64,000 nt of DNA from positions 7,501 to 71,500 of the forward strand of contig NZ_DS022279.1 in NCBI RefSeq assembly GCF_000153725.1, in the 5' to 3' direction. The notes beneath the pieces are model-generated. The model worked only from the letters and a program-made list of their open reading frames with translations. It ran no database searches and had not been told where the DNA came from. Shown here piece by piece: positions 37,717 through 45,525 of the stretch; position 1 is the first letter of the stretch; each line of letters begins with the position of its first letter. Source of the DNA: Salipiger bermudensis HTCC2601. Its GTDB lineage: Bacteria > Pseudomonadota > Alphaproteobacteria > Rhodobacterales > Rhodobacteraceae. Both the position numbers and the translations under genes were made by a program.

Positions 37717-39339
37717 TCACGGCGCGCCGGCCGGTTCCGAGAGCGTCTCCATCACCTTCTCGAGGCTGAAGGACGCGGCTTCCTGACGCGGCGGGTACTC
37801 CTCGAAGCTCTCGAGGAAGTTGGCCACGTATTGCTGAGCCGGCACGTACATGTAGGCGTGGTCGAGCATCCAGTCGTAGAAGGTGTTCGACGTCCGGTAG
37901 GCACGCTCGTAGGGATCGCGGCGCAGGTTGAAGATCAGCGGCGTGCGCAGCTCGGTCAGCGGCTCGATCCAGGCGCGGAACGTTGCCCAGGCCTTCTGCT
38001 CGAGGAAGGTGATCTTCCAGTCTGCATAGCGCAGCGCCATCAGGTCGCCGTCATCGGAGAAATAGAAGATCTCGTTGCGCGGGCTCTCCTCGGTTTCGCC
38101 GGTCAGCATCGGGAGGATGTTGTAGCCATCGAGATGGACCCGGTAGTCGCGGCCTTCGCCGACTTCGGCCACGGTGATGCCTTCGAGCAGGTCTTCCTTG
38201 ACGGTTTCGTTGCCGGCAGCGGCGAGGAAGGTCGGCAGCCAGTCCATGTGGTGGACGATCTCGTTGCTGACAGTGTCCTCGGGGATCTGGCCCGGCCAGC
38301 GGACCATTGCGGGCACGCGCCACGCGCCTTCCCAGTTGGTGTTCTTCTCACCCCAGAACGGCGTCATGGCGGCATCCGGCCAGGTGTTCATGTGCGGGCC
38401 GTTGTCGGTCGAGTAGAACACGATGGTGTTGTCGGCGATGCCCAGCTCGTCGATCTTGTCGAGGAAGACGCCGATATCGGCATCGTGCTCGATCATGCCG
38501 GCGGTGTATTCGTCGACCTGCTTGCCGGCGGCTTCGTTGGCCAGTTCGCGGTTCTCGTCGCTGACATGGGTGCGGAAGTGCATGCGCGTGCCGCTCCACC
38601 ACACGAACCAGGGCGTGCCCTGCTCGTTGGCGCGTTCGATGAAGTCGATCGCGGCGGCGCTGGTCTCGTCATCGACGGTTTCCATGCGCTGTTGCGTCAG
38701 CGGGCCGGTATCCTCGATCTCGCCATCGGCGTAGGAGTGGATCACGCCGCGGGGCCCATAGGCTTCGCGGAAGGTCTGGCCGTCGCCGACCATCATGTCG
38801 CCCGGGTAATCCTCGTTCTCGGGCTCTTCCTCGGCGTTGAGGTGGTAGAGGTTGCCGAAGAACTCGTCGAAGCCGTGGTTGGTCGGCAGGTGCTCGTCGC
38901 GGTCACCGAGGTGGTTCTTGCCGAACTGGCCGGTGGCGTAGCCCTCGGCCTTGAGCAGACCCGCGATGGTCGGATCCTCTTCCTGCATGCCTTCCTGCGC
39001 GCCCGGCAGGCCCACCTTCGAGAGGCCTGTCCGGAACACCGACTGACCCATGATGAAGGACGACCGGCCGGCGGTGCAGGATTGTTCACCGTAGTAGTCG
39101 GTGAACATCATGCCCTCATCCGCGATCCGGTCGATGTTGGGGGTCTCGTAGCCCATCATCCCGCGCGTATAGGCCGAAATGTTGGACTGACCGACATCGT
39201 CGCCCCAGATCACCAGGATGTTGGGCTTCTGGGCACCGCCCTCCTGATCCTGCTGGTCCTGCGCGAAGGCCGGCAGGCCCGGAACCGCAAGCGTCACGGC
39301 CGCTACAATCGTTGCTCTTAGTCGAAAATTCGGTGACAT
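37717..39339 (-). CDS. Exported arylsulfatase-type sulfatase
   Basis: 540 residues. Signal peptide about 1-27 (AAVTLAVPGLPAFAQ). Metal-binding Asp pair in ILVIWGDDVGQ near 48-49, and the active-site motif CTAGR at 88-92 within EQSCTAGRSSF, where the Cys would be oxidised to formylglycine. FYSTDNGPH is the second metal-binding segment. It would remove sulfate from organic sulfate esters in the periplasm. CTAGR differs from the textbook CxPSR but keeps Cys and Arg. First gene of the nine-gene cluster. No formylglycine-generating enzyme or sulfatase-maturase gene is in the window. Confidence 0.92.
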   Translation of the reverse strand: MSPNFRLRATIVAAVTLAVPGLPAFAQDQQDQEGGAQKPNILVIWGDDVGQSNISAYTRGMMGYETPNIDRIADEGMMFTDYYGEQSCTAGRSSFIMGQSVFRTGLSKVGLPGAQEGMQEEDPTIAGLLKAEGYATGQFGKNHLGDRDEHLPTNHGFDEFFGNLYHLNAEEEPENEDYPGDMMVGDGQTFREAYGPRGVIHSYADGEIEDTGPLTQQRMETVDDETSAAAIDFIERANEQGTPWFVWWSGTRMHFRTHVSDENRELANEAAGKQVDEYTAGMIEHDADIGVFLDKIDELGIADNTIVFYSTDNGPHMNTWPDAAMTPFWGEKNTNWEGAWRVPAMVRWPGQIPEDTVSNEIVHHMDWLPTFLAAAGNETVKEDLLEGITVAEVGEGRDYRVHLDGYNILPMLTGETEESPRNEIFYFSDDGDLMALRYADWKITFLEQKAWATFRAWIEPLTELRTPLIFNLRRDPYERAYRTSNTFYDWMLDHAYMYVPAQQYVANFLESFEEYPPRQEAASFSLEKVMETLSEPAGAP

Positions 39340-39475
39340 GAATGTCTCCCTGTCAGGGTCGTTGGTCGGATGCGGCGCACAGCCAGAGACCCCTTGAACT
39401 GGAATGGGGTGATCTCCTGATCTCACATCTCTCCTCAAGATTGATCGCGTAAATGGCGAGTGGATAGATGGACCA

Positions 39476-39486
39476 AGTACCTACAT
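39476..39486. repeat. Direct repeat copy 1 flanking the receiver gene
   Basis: AGTACCTACAT overlaps the stop codon of the receiver gene. An identical copy is at 39909-39919. Confidence 0.45.
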
Positions 39487-39864
39487 ACGCTCCGGAGCGG
39501 CCGTCCCGGCCCCGAGGGCCAGCTCGAGATCGGCTCGAGAAATCGGCTTGGTGACATACAGCTCGGCGCCGGCAGCCAGGCAGGCGTCCCGGGCGCCACC
39601 GATATCGCGGCCCGTCATCACGATGATGCGCAAATCCGGGAAATGCTGCCTAAGCACTGAGATCAGCTCCGCACCGCTCAATCCGGGCAGGTGAAGATCG
39701 AGCAGGAGTGCGGCCGAACCCGCGGAGACCGGGCTCCGGAGCAGTTCCTCGCCTGTCCCGAACGTCGCGACATCAAACCCCAATGACCGGACCGCGCGTG
39801 CCAGCGCGCGGCTCACGCTCATGTCGTCTTCGACAACGAGGACTTTTCCAAGGGACACGGTCAT
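39481..39864 (-). CDS. Single-domain response regulator (FixJ-like receiver)
   Basis: 127 residues, a receiver domain only. VLVVEDD supplies the acidic pocket, the phospho-accepting Asp is in LLLDLHLPGLSG, MTGRD and VTKPIS provide the conserved Thr and Lys. The sequence resembles FixJ-type receivers, but no LuxR output domain follows. It may act by binding a partner or competing for a kinase; no histidine kinase is adjacent. I chose the ATG at 39864; a Met nine codons upstream is possible. Two identical 11-bp repeats flank the gene. Confidence 0.88.
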   Translation of the reverse strand: MTVSLGKVLVVEDDMSVSRALARAVRSLGFDVATFGTGEELLRSPVSAGSAALLLDLHLPGLSGAELISVLRQHFPDLRIIVMTGRDIGGARDACLAAGAELYVTKPISRADLELALGAGTAAPERM

Positions 39865-39908
39865 GAAGCCAGTCTGCGCGATCGGCAGCAACCGTCATAG
39901 TTGTCCTG

Positions 39909-39919
39909 AGTACCTACAT
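39909..39919. repeat. Direct repeat copy 2 flanking the receiver gene
   Basis: AGTACCTACAT, 45 bp upstream of the receiver start; identical to 39476-39486. Could be a regulator-binding site. Confidence 0.45.
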
Positions 39920-40044
39920 CGGGAGACGTCGATCTGACCGGATGCAAATGTGGCGGAGGGAGCAGTCGAAGCTCTGCGATCCCGGTCCGGAAGCGTGCGT
40001 CGCCCGAGCCGCAGCATCCAGACCAGCCGGCTGTCGCAACCCGC

Positions 40045-40728
40045 TCAAGTCTCGATCACCACCTCGTCGACGCTGGCATCGACTGACTGGCAGGCGCTGA
40101 GCAGATGCCCTGAGAGATGGGTCGCCACGTAGGTCGCATGAAACCGCGAGGGCGCCCGGAGGTGCAGCCGCCCCCCTGCCCTGCGTCCGCGTTCCAGCGC
40201 CGCGATCCACGACCCGTAAAGCCCGGCATCCTCGGCGTGCAGCAACGCCTTGGCCAGCGTCCACTCGCTGCCATCGCTGAGGTCCGGCGCCTCGACCCGG
40301 CCCTTCACCGGCAGCGGCACCACCTTCTCGGGCATCGTCTCATCGCCCGACAGTCGATGCTCGAGATCCGGCCCCACATCGGCCCAGCGGTCGCGGCTGT
40401 CCTCAAGGATGCGCTCGATGCCGAGGGCGTATTCGCTGACCCTGCCCCGCGCCCCCTGACGCTTGACCACCAGCCAGCCCATCGCCCGCAGCTTCGCCAT
40501 CTCGCGCTTGACCGTCCGCTCGTCCACCTGCCAGAGCCGCGCGATCTCGCGCTGGCCCACCGCCAGCTCGTCGCGCGCCCAGTTGTAGCGCGCGGTCACC
40601 AGCGTGATCAGTCGCAGAACAAGCCGCTGCCGTCCCTTCTCCTGGGCGAGGCCGAACGCTCCCATCACGGTGAGCAAATCGTACTTGAAGGCCGCAGCGT
40701 TGCGCCCGACCGTTTTCTTGGCAAGCAT
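40045..40728 (-). CDS. DnaA-like plasmid replication initiator
   Basis: 227 residues. The N-terminal part has a winged helix near 45-95 (LAVGQREIARLWQVDERTVKREM, then LRAMGWLVVKR). The C-terminal 75 residues resemble DnaA domain I, ending SRFHATYVATHLSGHLL. There is no AAA+ ATPase domain, as expected for the DnaA-like replicon type described in Rhodobacterales. The ATG follows GCAGGAG. It is divergent from parAB across a repeat-bearing gap that should hold the origin. This gene is the main evidence that the window is on a plasmid or chromid. Confidence 0.88.
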   Translation of the reverse strand: MLAKKTVGRNAAAFKYDLLTVMGAFGLAQEKGRQRLVLRLITLVTARYNWARDELAVGQREIARLWQVDERTVKREMAKLRAMGWLVVKRQGARGRVSEYALGIERILEDSRDRWADVGPDLEHRLSGDETMPEKVVPLPVKGRVEAPDLSDGSEWTLAKALLHAEDAGLYGSWIAALERGRRAGGRLHLRAPSRFHATYVATHLSGHLLSACQSVDASVDEVVIET

Positions 40729-40973
40729 CTCCTGCCCTCGTGTCTCGCCCTGTGCTACGGGCCTGCCTCGTCCGGGCTCGTGTTGTGGCCCGTGAAGGTA
40801 AAGTCGCTGTTATTCGTCGGCCGTCTTTCCGGCCAACTCAGCGTTCTTTCCTGATCTTCACCCATTTGCGTCCGGAGATCCGATTCTGTCAAGGCTCGCC
40901 GCAATTGCGGTCGGTCCCCTCTCCCTTTTTCGATAGAAAAAATCGGTATTCTGGTATTGGGTGACAGGCAGCG

Positions 40974-40986
40974 TGTCCCCTATTGG
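40974..40986 (+). repeat. Variant origin repeat TGTCCCCTATTGG
   Basis: Shares TGTCCCC with the two TGTCCCCCAATAT repeats downstream; its TATTGG is inverted relative to their CCAATA, giving a TATTGG/CCAATA inverted repeat with the next copy. Confidence 0.4.
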
Positions 40987-40994
40987 AGCGAAAA

Positions 40995-41007
40995 TGTCCC
41001 CCAATAT
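40995..41007 (+). repeat. Origin direct repeat TGTCCCCCAATAT, copy 1
   Basis: Identical 13-bp unit occurs again at 41027-41039, a spacing of 32 bp (three helical turns). Candidate iteron for the DnaA-like initiator. Confidence 0.55.
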
Positions 41008-41026
41008 GTGGCCTCGGCGATCCCCG

Positions 41027-41039
41027 TGTCCCCCAATAT
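41027..41039 (+). repeat. Origin direct repeat TGTCCCCCAATAT, copy 2
   Basis: Second copy of the 13-bp unit, same orientation; followed by another T. Confidence 0.55.
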
Positions 41040-41228
41040 TTTTGCCCTGAGCGCAGGCACTTGGCGAATCGCTGGACTTGGCCGATCGGCGGCTGCAGGT
41101 GAGCGTTCATTGGGGTTTGGCAGAACCGCCACTATTCCGATTTCCACGATAATAGATTTTGTCAAAAGCCGCAAACCAGCGTAAATACCGAAGCAGAGCA
41201 GATTTACGTTCCCTCGCTTTCGGTCTCT

Positions 41229-41244
41229 TGTCCCCATGGGGACA
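41229..41244. repeat. parS-like palindrome 1 (centre AT)
   Basis: TGTCCCCATGGGGACA, perfect 16-bp palindrome, 60 bp upstream of parA. Candidate ParB-binding site. Confidence 0.65.
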
Positions 41245-41258
41245 GTCCCCGGGCGCAG

Positions 41259-41276
41259 CTGTCCCCGCGGGGACAG
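41259..41276. repeat. parS-like palindrome 2
   Basis: CTGTCCCCGCGGGGACAG, perfect 18 bp, just upstream of the parA ribosome-binding site; could let ParB autoregulate the operon. Confidence 0.7.
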
Positions 41277-41304
41277 AAAAGAGGGACCCCAGACAGGAGA
41301 GACC

Positions 41305-42609
41305 ATGTTCACCCATGACGACCTCGCGCAGATGCAGGCGCAATCCCTCAAGATGCAGAGCTGGATCCGGCAGCAGACCTTCTCGCCCGAGCTCGAGAAG
41401 CGGCTCAGACGGTTTTCAAGCTGGGAGGTGGCCGAGCTGATCCTGCAGGTCAACCAGTCGACCCTGCGGGGCCGCCTCGCCGCCGACCCCTCCCTGCCCC
41501 AGGGCCTCGTCGAAGAGGACGGCCGCCAGCGCTGGTACGCGCTGGAAGAGATCAACGAGATCCGCCGCAAGCTCAAGGTCAACCGCAAGAGCCTGATGCC
41601 GCCGCGCCCGGCAAACAAGCGCGCCTTCCGCGTGGCGATCTCGAACTTCAAGGGCGGCGCCGGCAAGTCGACCGTGGCGCTGCACTTCGCCCATGCGGCG
41701 GCGCTCGATGGCTATCGCGTGCTCTGCGTCGACTTCGACCCGCAGGCGACGCTGTCGCACTCCATGGGGCTCAGCGACGTCACCGAGGAGTTCACCGTCT
41801 GGGGCATCATGGCCCGCGACCTGATCCGCGAGACCGATCGCATGAACGCGGCGATGCACGGCGCCGAGAGCGGCTCCGCCCTGCCCCAGCGCAAGCTGCC
41901 CGAGGCGATCACCGGCATGGGGCTGCGCGACCTGCGGGTGACCGACTTCATCAAGCCCACCAGCTGGCCCACCATCGACGTCATCCCCTCCTGTGCCAAC
42001 GCCGCCTTCGTCGAGTTCGCCTCGGCGCAGTACCGTCACCTCAATCCCGAATGGTCGTTCTTCGCCGCGGTGTCGCGCTATCTCGATGCCCTGCCCCCGG
42101 ATGCCTACGACCTCGTCATCTTCGACTGCCCCCCGGCGATCGGCTACCAGAGCATGAACGCCGTCTTCGCCGCCGACATGCTCTATATCCCCTCCGGTCC
42201 CGGCTACTGGGAATATGACAGCACCACCTCCTTCATCGGCCAGCTCTCCGAAGCGCTCGCCGATCTCAGCGGCTTCGAGGGGGTTGTCCCCGCGGGGACA
42301 CTGCAATTGCCCAAGGTCTTTCAGGACGTGCGCTTCCTGCTCACCCGCTACGAGCCGGGCAACGAATTGCACCGCGCGATGCGTTCAGCCTTCCAGAAGG
42401 TCTGGGAGGACAGAGTGACCGACAACGCCATCGAGATGACCCGCGCGGTCGAACAGTCGGGTCGCTTCCTGAGCTCGATCTACGAGATCGACTATCGCGA
42501 GATGACCCGCGAGACATGGCGACGGGCGCGCACCTCTTTCGATCGCGCCTACGAGGAATTCCGCGGCCATGTGCTGACCGCGTGGGACCAGCTGGAGGAT
42601 GAGGCATGA
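41305..42609 (+). CDS. parA: Plasmid partition ATPase ParA
   Basis: 434 residues. An N-terminal extension with a helix-turn-helix (about 40-60, WEVAELILQVNQSTLRGRL) is typical of ParA/RepA of large alphaproteobacterial plasmids and suggests operator binding. The deviant Walker A is FKGGAGKST at 115-123; DFDPQATLSHSMG and VIFDCPPAIGYQ follow. It positions plasmid copies on the nucleoid together with ParB. The ATG at 41305 has AGACAGGAGAG upstream; an in-frame Met 23 codons earlier overlaps a palindrome. A parS-like palindrome inside the gene (42285-42300) encodes VPAGT near residue 328. Overlaps parB by 4 bases. Confidence 0.93.
   Translation: MFTHDDLAQMQAQSLKMQSWIRQQTFSPELEKRLRRFSSWEVAELILQVNQSTLRGRLAADPSLPQGLVEEDGRQRWYALEEINEIRRKLKVNRKSLMPPRPANKRAFRVAISNFKGGAGKSTVALHFAHAAALDGYRVLCVDFDPQATLSHSMGLSDVTEEFTVWGIMARDLIRETDRMNAAMHGAESGSALPQRKLPEAITGMGLRDLRVTDFIKPTSWPTIDVIPSCANAAFVEFASAQYRHLNPEWSFFAAVSRYLDALPPDAYDLVIFDCPPAIGYQSMNAVFAADMLYIPSGPGYWEYDSTTSFIGQLSEALADLSGFEGVVPAGTLQLPKVFQDVRFLLTRYEPGNELHRAMRSAFQKVWEDRVTDNAIEMTRAVEQSGRFLSSIYEIDYREMTRETWRRARTSFDRAYEEFRGHVLTAWDQLEDEA
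42285..42300. repeat. parS-like palindrome 3, inside parA
   Basis: TGTCCCCGCGGGGACA within the parA coding sequence, read as VPAGT. Confidence 0.7.
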
Positions 42610-43703
42610 GCAAGCGACGCGGTTTCGACATCGACTTTCCCGGCAATGCCGACGGGGTCTACACCGGCGCCAAACGCAAGGAAACGCCCGAGCCCGCCGC
42701 GCGCCCCGAGGGGCGCCGCGGCCCGATGGCGGCGGCGATCTCCGAGAACGCCGACGCGCTGCGCCAGCGCGCCGAGGCCGAGCGCGCCATCCGGGAAGAG
42801 AACGACCGGCTGGCGCATGAACACGTGCGGCTCAAGCGCGCCGGGCTGATCACCGACCTGATCCCGCTCGACGCCATCCGCATCGAGAAGCTGACGCGCG
42901 ACCGCGGCCCCGGACCCGACCCGGATATCGGCGAGCTGAAAGACTCTATTCGGGCGATTGGTCTCTCGAACCCGATCCAGGTCGAACCCTCCGGCGACGG
43001 CTACGAGCTGGTGCAGGGCTTCCGCCGCCTGCGCGCCTATCGCGAGCTTTACGCCGAGACCGGCGATGAGGCGTTTGCGAAGATCCCCGCCGGGTTGATT
43101 GCCACTGGGGCCGAGCTCGAGCAGCTCTATCGCCGCATGGTCGACGAGAACCTCGTGCGCCGCGACATCTCCTTCGCCGAGATGGCGGTGCTGGCGCTGC
43201 GTTATGCCGAGGATCCCGGCACATCGGCGGAGGATCTGGGCTCGGCGATCGACGTGCTGTTCGCGTCGGCGGGGCGGCAGAAGCGCAGCTACATCCGGCA
43301 TTTTGGATCGCTGATCGAACAGGTGGGCGACGCGCTGCAGCACCCGCAGGCGATCTCGCGCAATCTTGGGCTCGACCTGAACAAGCGGCTGGCTTCGGAG
43401 GACGGCTTCGAAGGGCGTCTGCGCGAGGCGATGGACGGGCAGGGCGAGGTCTCGCCCGACTACGAGGTGGCGGTGCTTCAGGACCTGCTGAAGTCGGCTC
43501 CAAAAGCGCCGAAGCCCCGCGCCGGCACGACGCGCAATGCCGCCGCCAAGACCACGCTGCGTTGCACTGTCCCCGCGGGGACAGTCCGATGCGCGGCGCG
43601 CGACGGCAAGGTCGAGCTGCAGATGGAGCGCGACTTTTCCAGCATCGACCGGCACCGGCTCGAGGCCGCTGTCGCGGCGTTCATGTCGGCGCTCGACGAC
43701 TAG
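42606..43703 (+). CDS. parB: Plasmid partition protein ParB
   Basis: 365 residues. The ParB N-terminal CTPase fold is recognisable: IPLDAIRIEKLTRDRG, then IGELKDSIRAIGLSNPIQVEP and the box ELVQGFRRLRAYREL, followed by ENLVRRDISFAEMAVLAL and a helix-turn-helix region. It binds centromere sites and spreads on DNA. It overlaps parA by 4 bases (ATGA). A parS-like palindrome lies near the 3' end (43567-43584), encoding TVPAGT about residue 321, in a linker-like stretch between the DNA-binding and C-terminal dimerisation parts. Confidence 0.93.
   Translation: MSKRRGFDIDFPGNADGVYTGAKRKETPEPAARPEGRRGPMAAAISENADALRQRAEAERAIREENDRLAHEHVRLKRAGLITDLIPLDAIRIEKLTRDRGPGPDPDIGELKDSIRAIGLSNPIQVEPSGDGYELVQGFRRLRAYRELYAETGDEAFAKIPAGLIATGAELEQLYRRMVDENLVRRDISFAEMAVLALRYAEDPGTSAEDLGSAIDVLFASAGRQKRSYIRHFGSLIEQVGDALQHPQAISRNLGLDLNKRLASEDGFEGRLREAMDGQGEVSPDYEVAVLQDLLKSAPKAPKPRAGTTRNAAAKTTLRCTVPAGTVRCAARDGKVELQMERDFSSIDRHRLEAAVAAFMSALDD
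43567..43584. repeat. parS-like palindrome 4, inside parB
   Basis: CTGTCCCCGCGGGGACAG, perfect 18 bp, inside the parB coding sequence and read as VPAGT, as in parA. Confidence 0.7.
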
Positions 43704-43812
43704 GTTGGGCTGACTGCGAGCCTGTTGCAGGGCGGCGTCACGGGGAACCGGGCGCCGCCCTTTGTCTTTGCCGGGCCGGGATTGAGGTCGGTGTCGTGGC
43801 GGTCGTCTGGGT

Positions 43813-43832
43813 GCTGTCCCCGCGGGGACAGC
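43813..43832. repeat. parS-like palindrome 5
   Basis: GCTGTCCCCGCGGGGACAGC, perfect over 20 bp; the longest copy, 110 bp after parB. Confidence 0.7.
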
Positions 43833-43880
43833 GCCGAGCAACGGGCATCATCATGGGATGACCCCTCCTCACGCGCGATC

Positions 43881-43896
43881 TGTCCCCGCGGGGACA
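43881..43896. repeat. parS-like palindrome 6
   Basis: TGTCCCCGCGGGGACA, perfect 16 bp. Confidence 0.7.
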
Positions 43897-43969
43897 AGAG
43901 CCTAAATCACGTCTCCGGCAGACCCTCCCGGCAGGACCAAATGCTCTCAAACAGGCATGCCCGGACCGC

Positions 43970-43985
43970 TGTCCCCGCGGGGACA
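43970..43985. repeat. parS-like palindrome 7
   Basis: TGTCCCCGCGGGGACA, perfect 16 bp. Confidence 0.7.
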
Positions 43986-44047
43986 TGTGACCGTAGGCGC
44001 GGCCTGGCGTCGTCAGGCTGGCTGTCGAAACGGCGCCGAAAAGAGGA

Positions 44048-44063
44048 TGTCCCCGTGGGGACA
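44048..44063. repeat. parS-like palindrome 8 (imperfect centre)
   Basis: TGTCCCCGTGGGGACA; both 7-bp arms match, only the two central bases break the symmetry. Confidence 0.6.
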
Positions 44064-44220
44064 CGCACTCAGGAGCCGAGGCCGAGGTCTCGGAGTCCTC
44101 CGCGTGACGCCGCCGGGCGCGCTGCCACGACGCCCCGAAGGATCACCTATACATTCAATATAAAGAATATTAATGTACCCCAAACCACTGCGGCCCGGCA
44201 GGGCAGGGGGGGGGCGCAGC

Positions 44221-45525
44221 TCAGACGCGGATGCCGTAGCGGCTGACCTTGTCGTTGAGTGTGCGCCGCGCCATGCCGAGCGCCTTGGCGGCGCGTTCGG
44301 TGTTGCCGCGGCAGCGCTCGAGCGCGAGGCGGATCTCGCGCGCCTCAAAGGCAGCCACCCGCGCGGCAAGGCTCTCGGGCTCGGCGCTGGGGGCGGCGGA
44401 CCCCTCGGGCAGGTCGAGCCCAAGCGCGAAGCGCTCTGCCAGCGCCTTCAGTTCGCGGACATTGCCCGGCCAGGCCCGGCGCTGCAGCCGCTGGCGCAGC
44501 GTGTAGTCGACCTTGGGCGTCTCGCGCCCGTAGCGCGCCGCGGCGAGCGCGGCGTAATGGCTGAACAGCAGCGCGATGTCGTCGCCGAGAACGCGCAGCG
44601 GTTCGACCGCGATCTCTGCGCCGGCGAGACGGTAGAACAGGTCGGCCCGGAAACTGCCATCGAGCGTCAGCGGCCTGAGGTCGGTCTTCGAAGTGGCGAT
44701 GATCCGCAGGTCGAGCGGGCGAAGCCGGTTCTCGCCCAGCCGTTCGACGCTGCGTTCCTGCAAGGCGCGCAAGAGCTTGGGCTGGATCGCGGCGGGCATG
44801 GCCTCGACCTCGTCGAGCATCAATGTGCCGCCCGAGGCCGCCTCGAGCTTGCCGGGCTTGTCCTGCGCGCCGGGAAAGGCGCCGGCGACATGGCCGAAGA
44901 TCTCGATCTCGAACAGGCTCTCGGGCAGGGCGGCGCAGTTGACCGCCACGAAGGGGCCACCGGCACGCGGGCCGGCGGCGTGCAGGGCGCGGGCGACAAG
45001 CTCCTTGCCGGTGCCGGTCTCGCCGGTCACCACCACGTCGAGATCGGTGGGGCCGATGGCGTTGATGCGGGCGCGCAGCGTGGCCATCGCGGCAGACTGG
45101 CCCAGCAGACCGCCCTCGTCGCGGCGGGTGATGCGCTCCTGCAGGCGGCCGATCTCGGCGCGGGCGGCACGGTTGCGCAGGCCCCGCTCGATCACCGTCA
45201 GCAGGTGCATCCCGTCATAGGGCTTCTCGAGAAAATCCTCGGCACCGGCGCGCATCGCCTGCACCGCCTGCGCCAGATCGCCATGCCCCGAGATCAGCAC
45301 GACGGGGCAGTCGGGGTCGCGGTCGCGGGCGGCTTCGAGCAGTTGCTGGCCGTCGATGCCGGGCATCCTGAGATCGGTCAGGATCAGGTCGGGGCGGCTG
45401 GTCGCAGCAAGGGCGGCGGCACCGTCGGGGAAGGCCTCGGCGCGGTGGCCGGCGGCCTCGATCAGGTCGCAGAGCGCCACGCGATGGTCGCGGTCGTCTT
45501 CCACGACGTGGATCAGCGGGCTCAT
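44221..45525 (-). CDS. DctD-like sigma54-type response regulator
   Basis: 434 residues: receiver domain 1-120 (phospho-Asp in LILTDLRMPGIDG, VLISGHGD, EKPYD), AAA+ domain about 140-370 (Walker A GETGTGKE, Walker B TLMLDEVEAMP, RRAWPGNVREL), and a C-terminal FIS-type helix-turn-helix (NTERAAKALGMARRTLNDKV). The loop that contacts sigma54, normally GAFTGA, reads GAFPGA. The ATG at 45525 overlaps the kinase stop by 4 bases. With the kinase it should control the TAXI-TRAP transporter of the same operon. Confidence 0.92.
   Translation of the reverse strand: MSPLIHVVEDDRDHRVALCDLIEAAGHRAEAFPDGAAALAATSRPDLILTDLRMPGIDGQQLLEAARDRDPDCPVVLISGHGDLAQAVQAMRAGAEDFLEKPYDGMHLLTVIERGLRNRAARAEIGRLQERITRRDEGGLLGQSAAMATLRARINAIGPTDLDVVVTGETGTGKELVARALHAAGPRAGGPFVAVNCAALPESLFEIEIFGHVAGAFPGAQDKPGKLEAASGGTLMLDEVEAMPAAIQPKLLRALQERSVERLGENRLRPLDLRIIATSKTDLRPLTLDGSFRADLFYRLAGAEIAVEPLRVLGDDIALLFSHYAALAAARYGRETPKVDYTLRQRLQRRAWPGNVRELKALAERFALGLDLPEGSAAPSAEPESLAARVAAFEAREIRLALERCRGNTERAAKALGMARRTLNDKVSRYGIRV

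Larger units (their letters stand above)
40729..41304. other. Candidate replication origin region
   Basis: A 576-bp gap between the divergent initiator and parA genes. It holds a 12-bp palindrome CCGCAATTGCGG (40899-40910), GGTATT twice (40945-40950, 40953-40958), TGTCCCC-type repeats at 40974-41040, an AT-richer stretch at about 41130-41165 that could be an unwinding element, and two TGTCCCC/GGGGACA palindromes near parA. Assignment as origin rests on position and repeats. Confidence 0.65.
43704..44220. other. Intergenic centromere-like region downstream of parB
   Basis: 517 bp without a credible gene but with four TGTCCCC/GGGGACA palindromes at 43813, 43881, 43970 and 44048, spaced about 65-90 bp. 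An AT-rich patch (about 44150-44175) precedes the end of the response regulator gene. Best read as the main partition site cluster. Confidence 0.6.

Noticed and set aside
40045-40728. RepABC-type replicon (repC)
   Set aside because: The initiator is only 227 residues with a DnaA domain I-like C terminus, is divergent from parAB and is not downstream of them as repC would be.
43813-44063. GC-rich palindromes after parB as transcription terminators
   Set aside because: They have no loop and no T-run, are almost identical to one another and also occur inside parA and parB, so a protein-binding role is far more likely.
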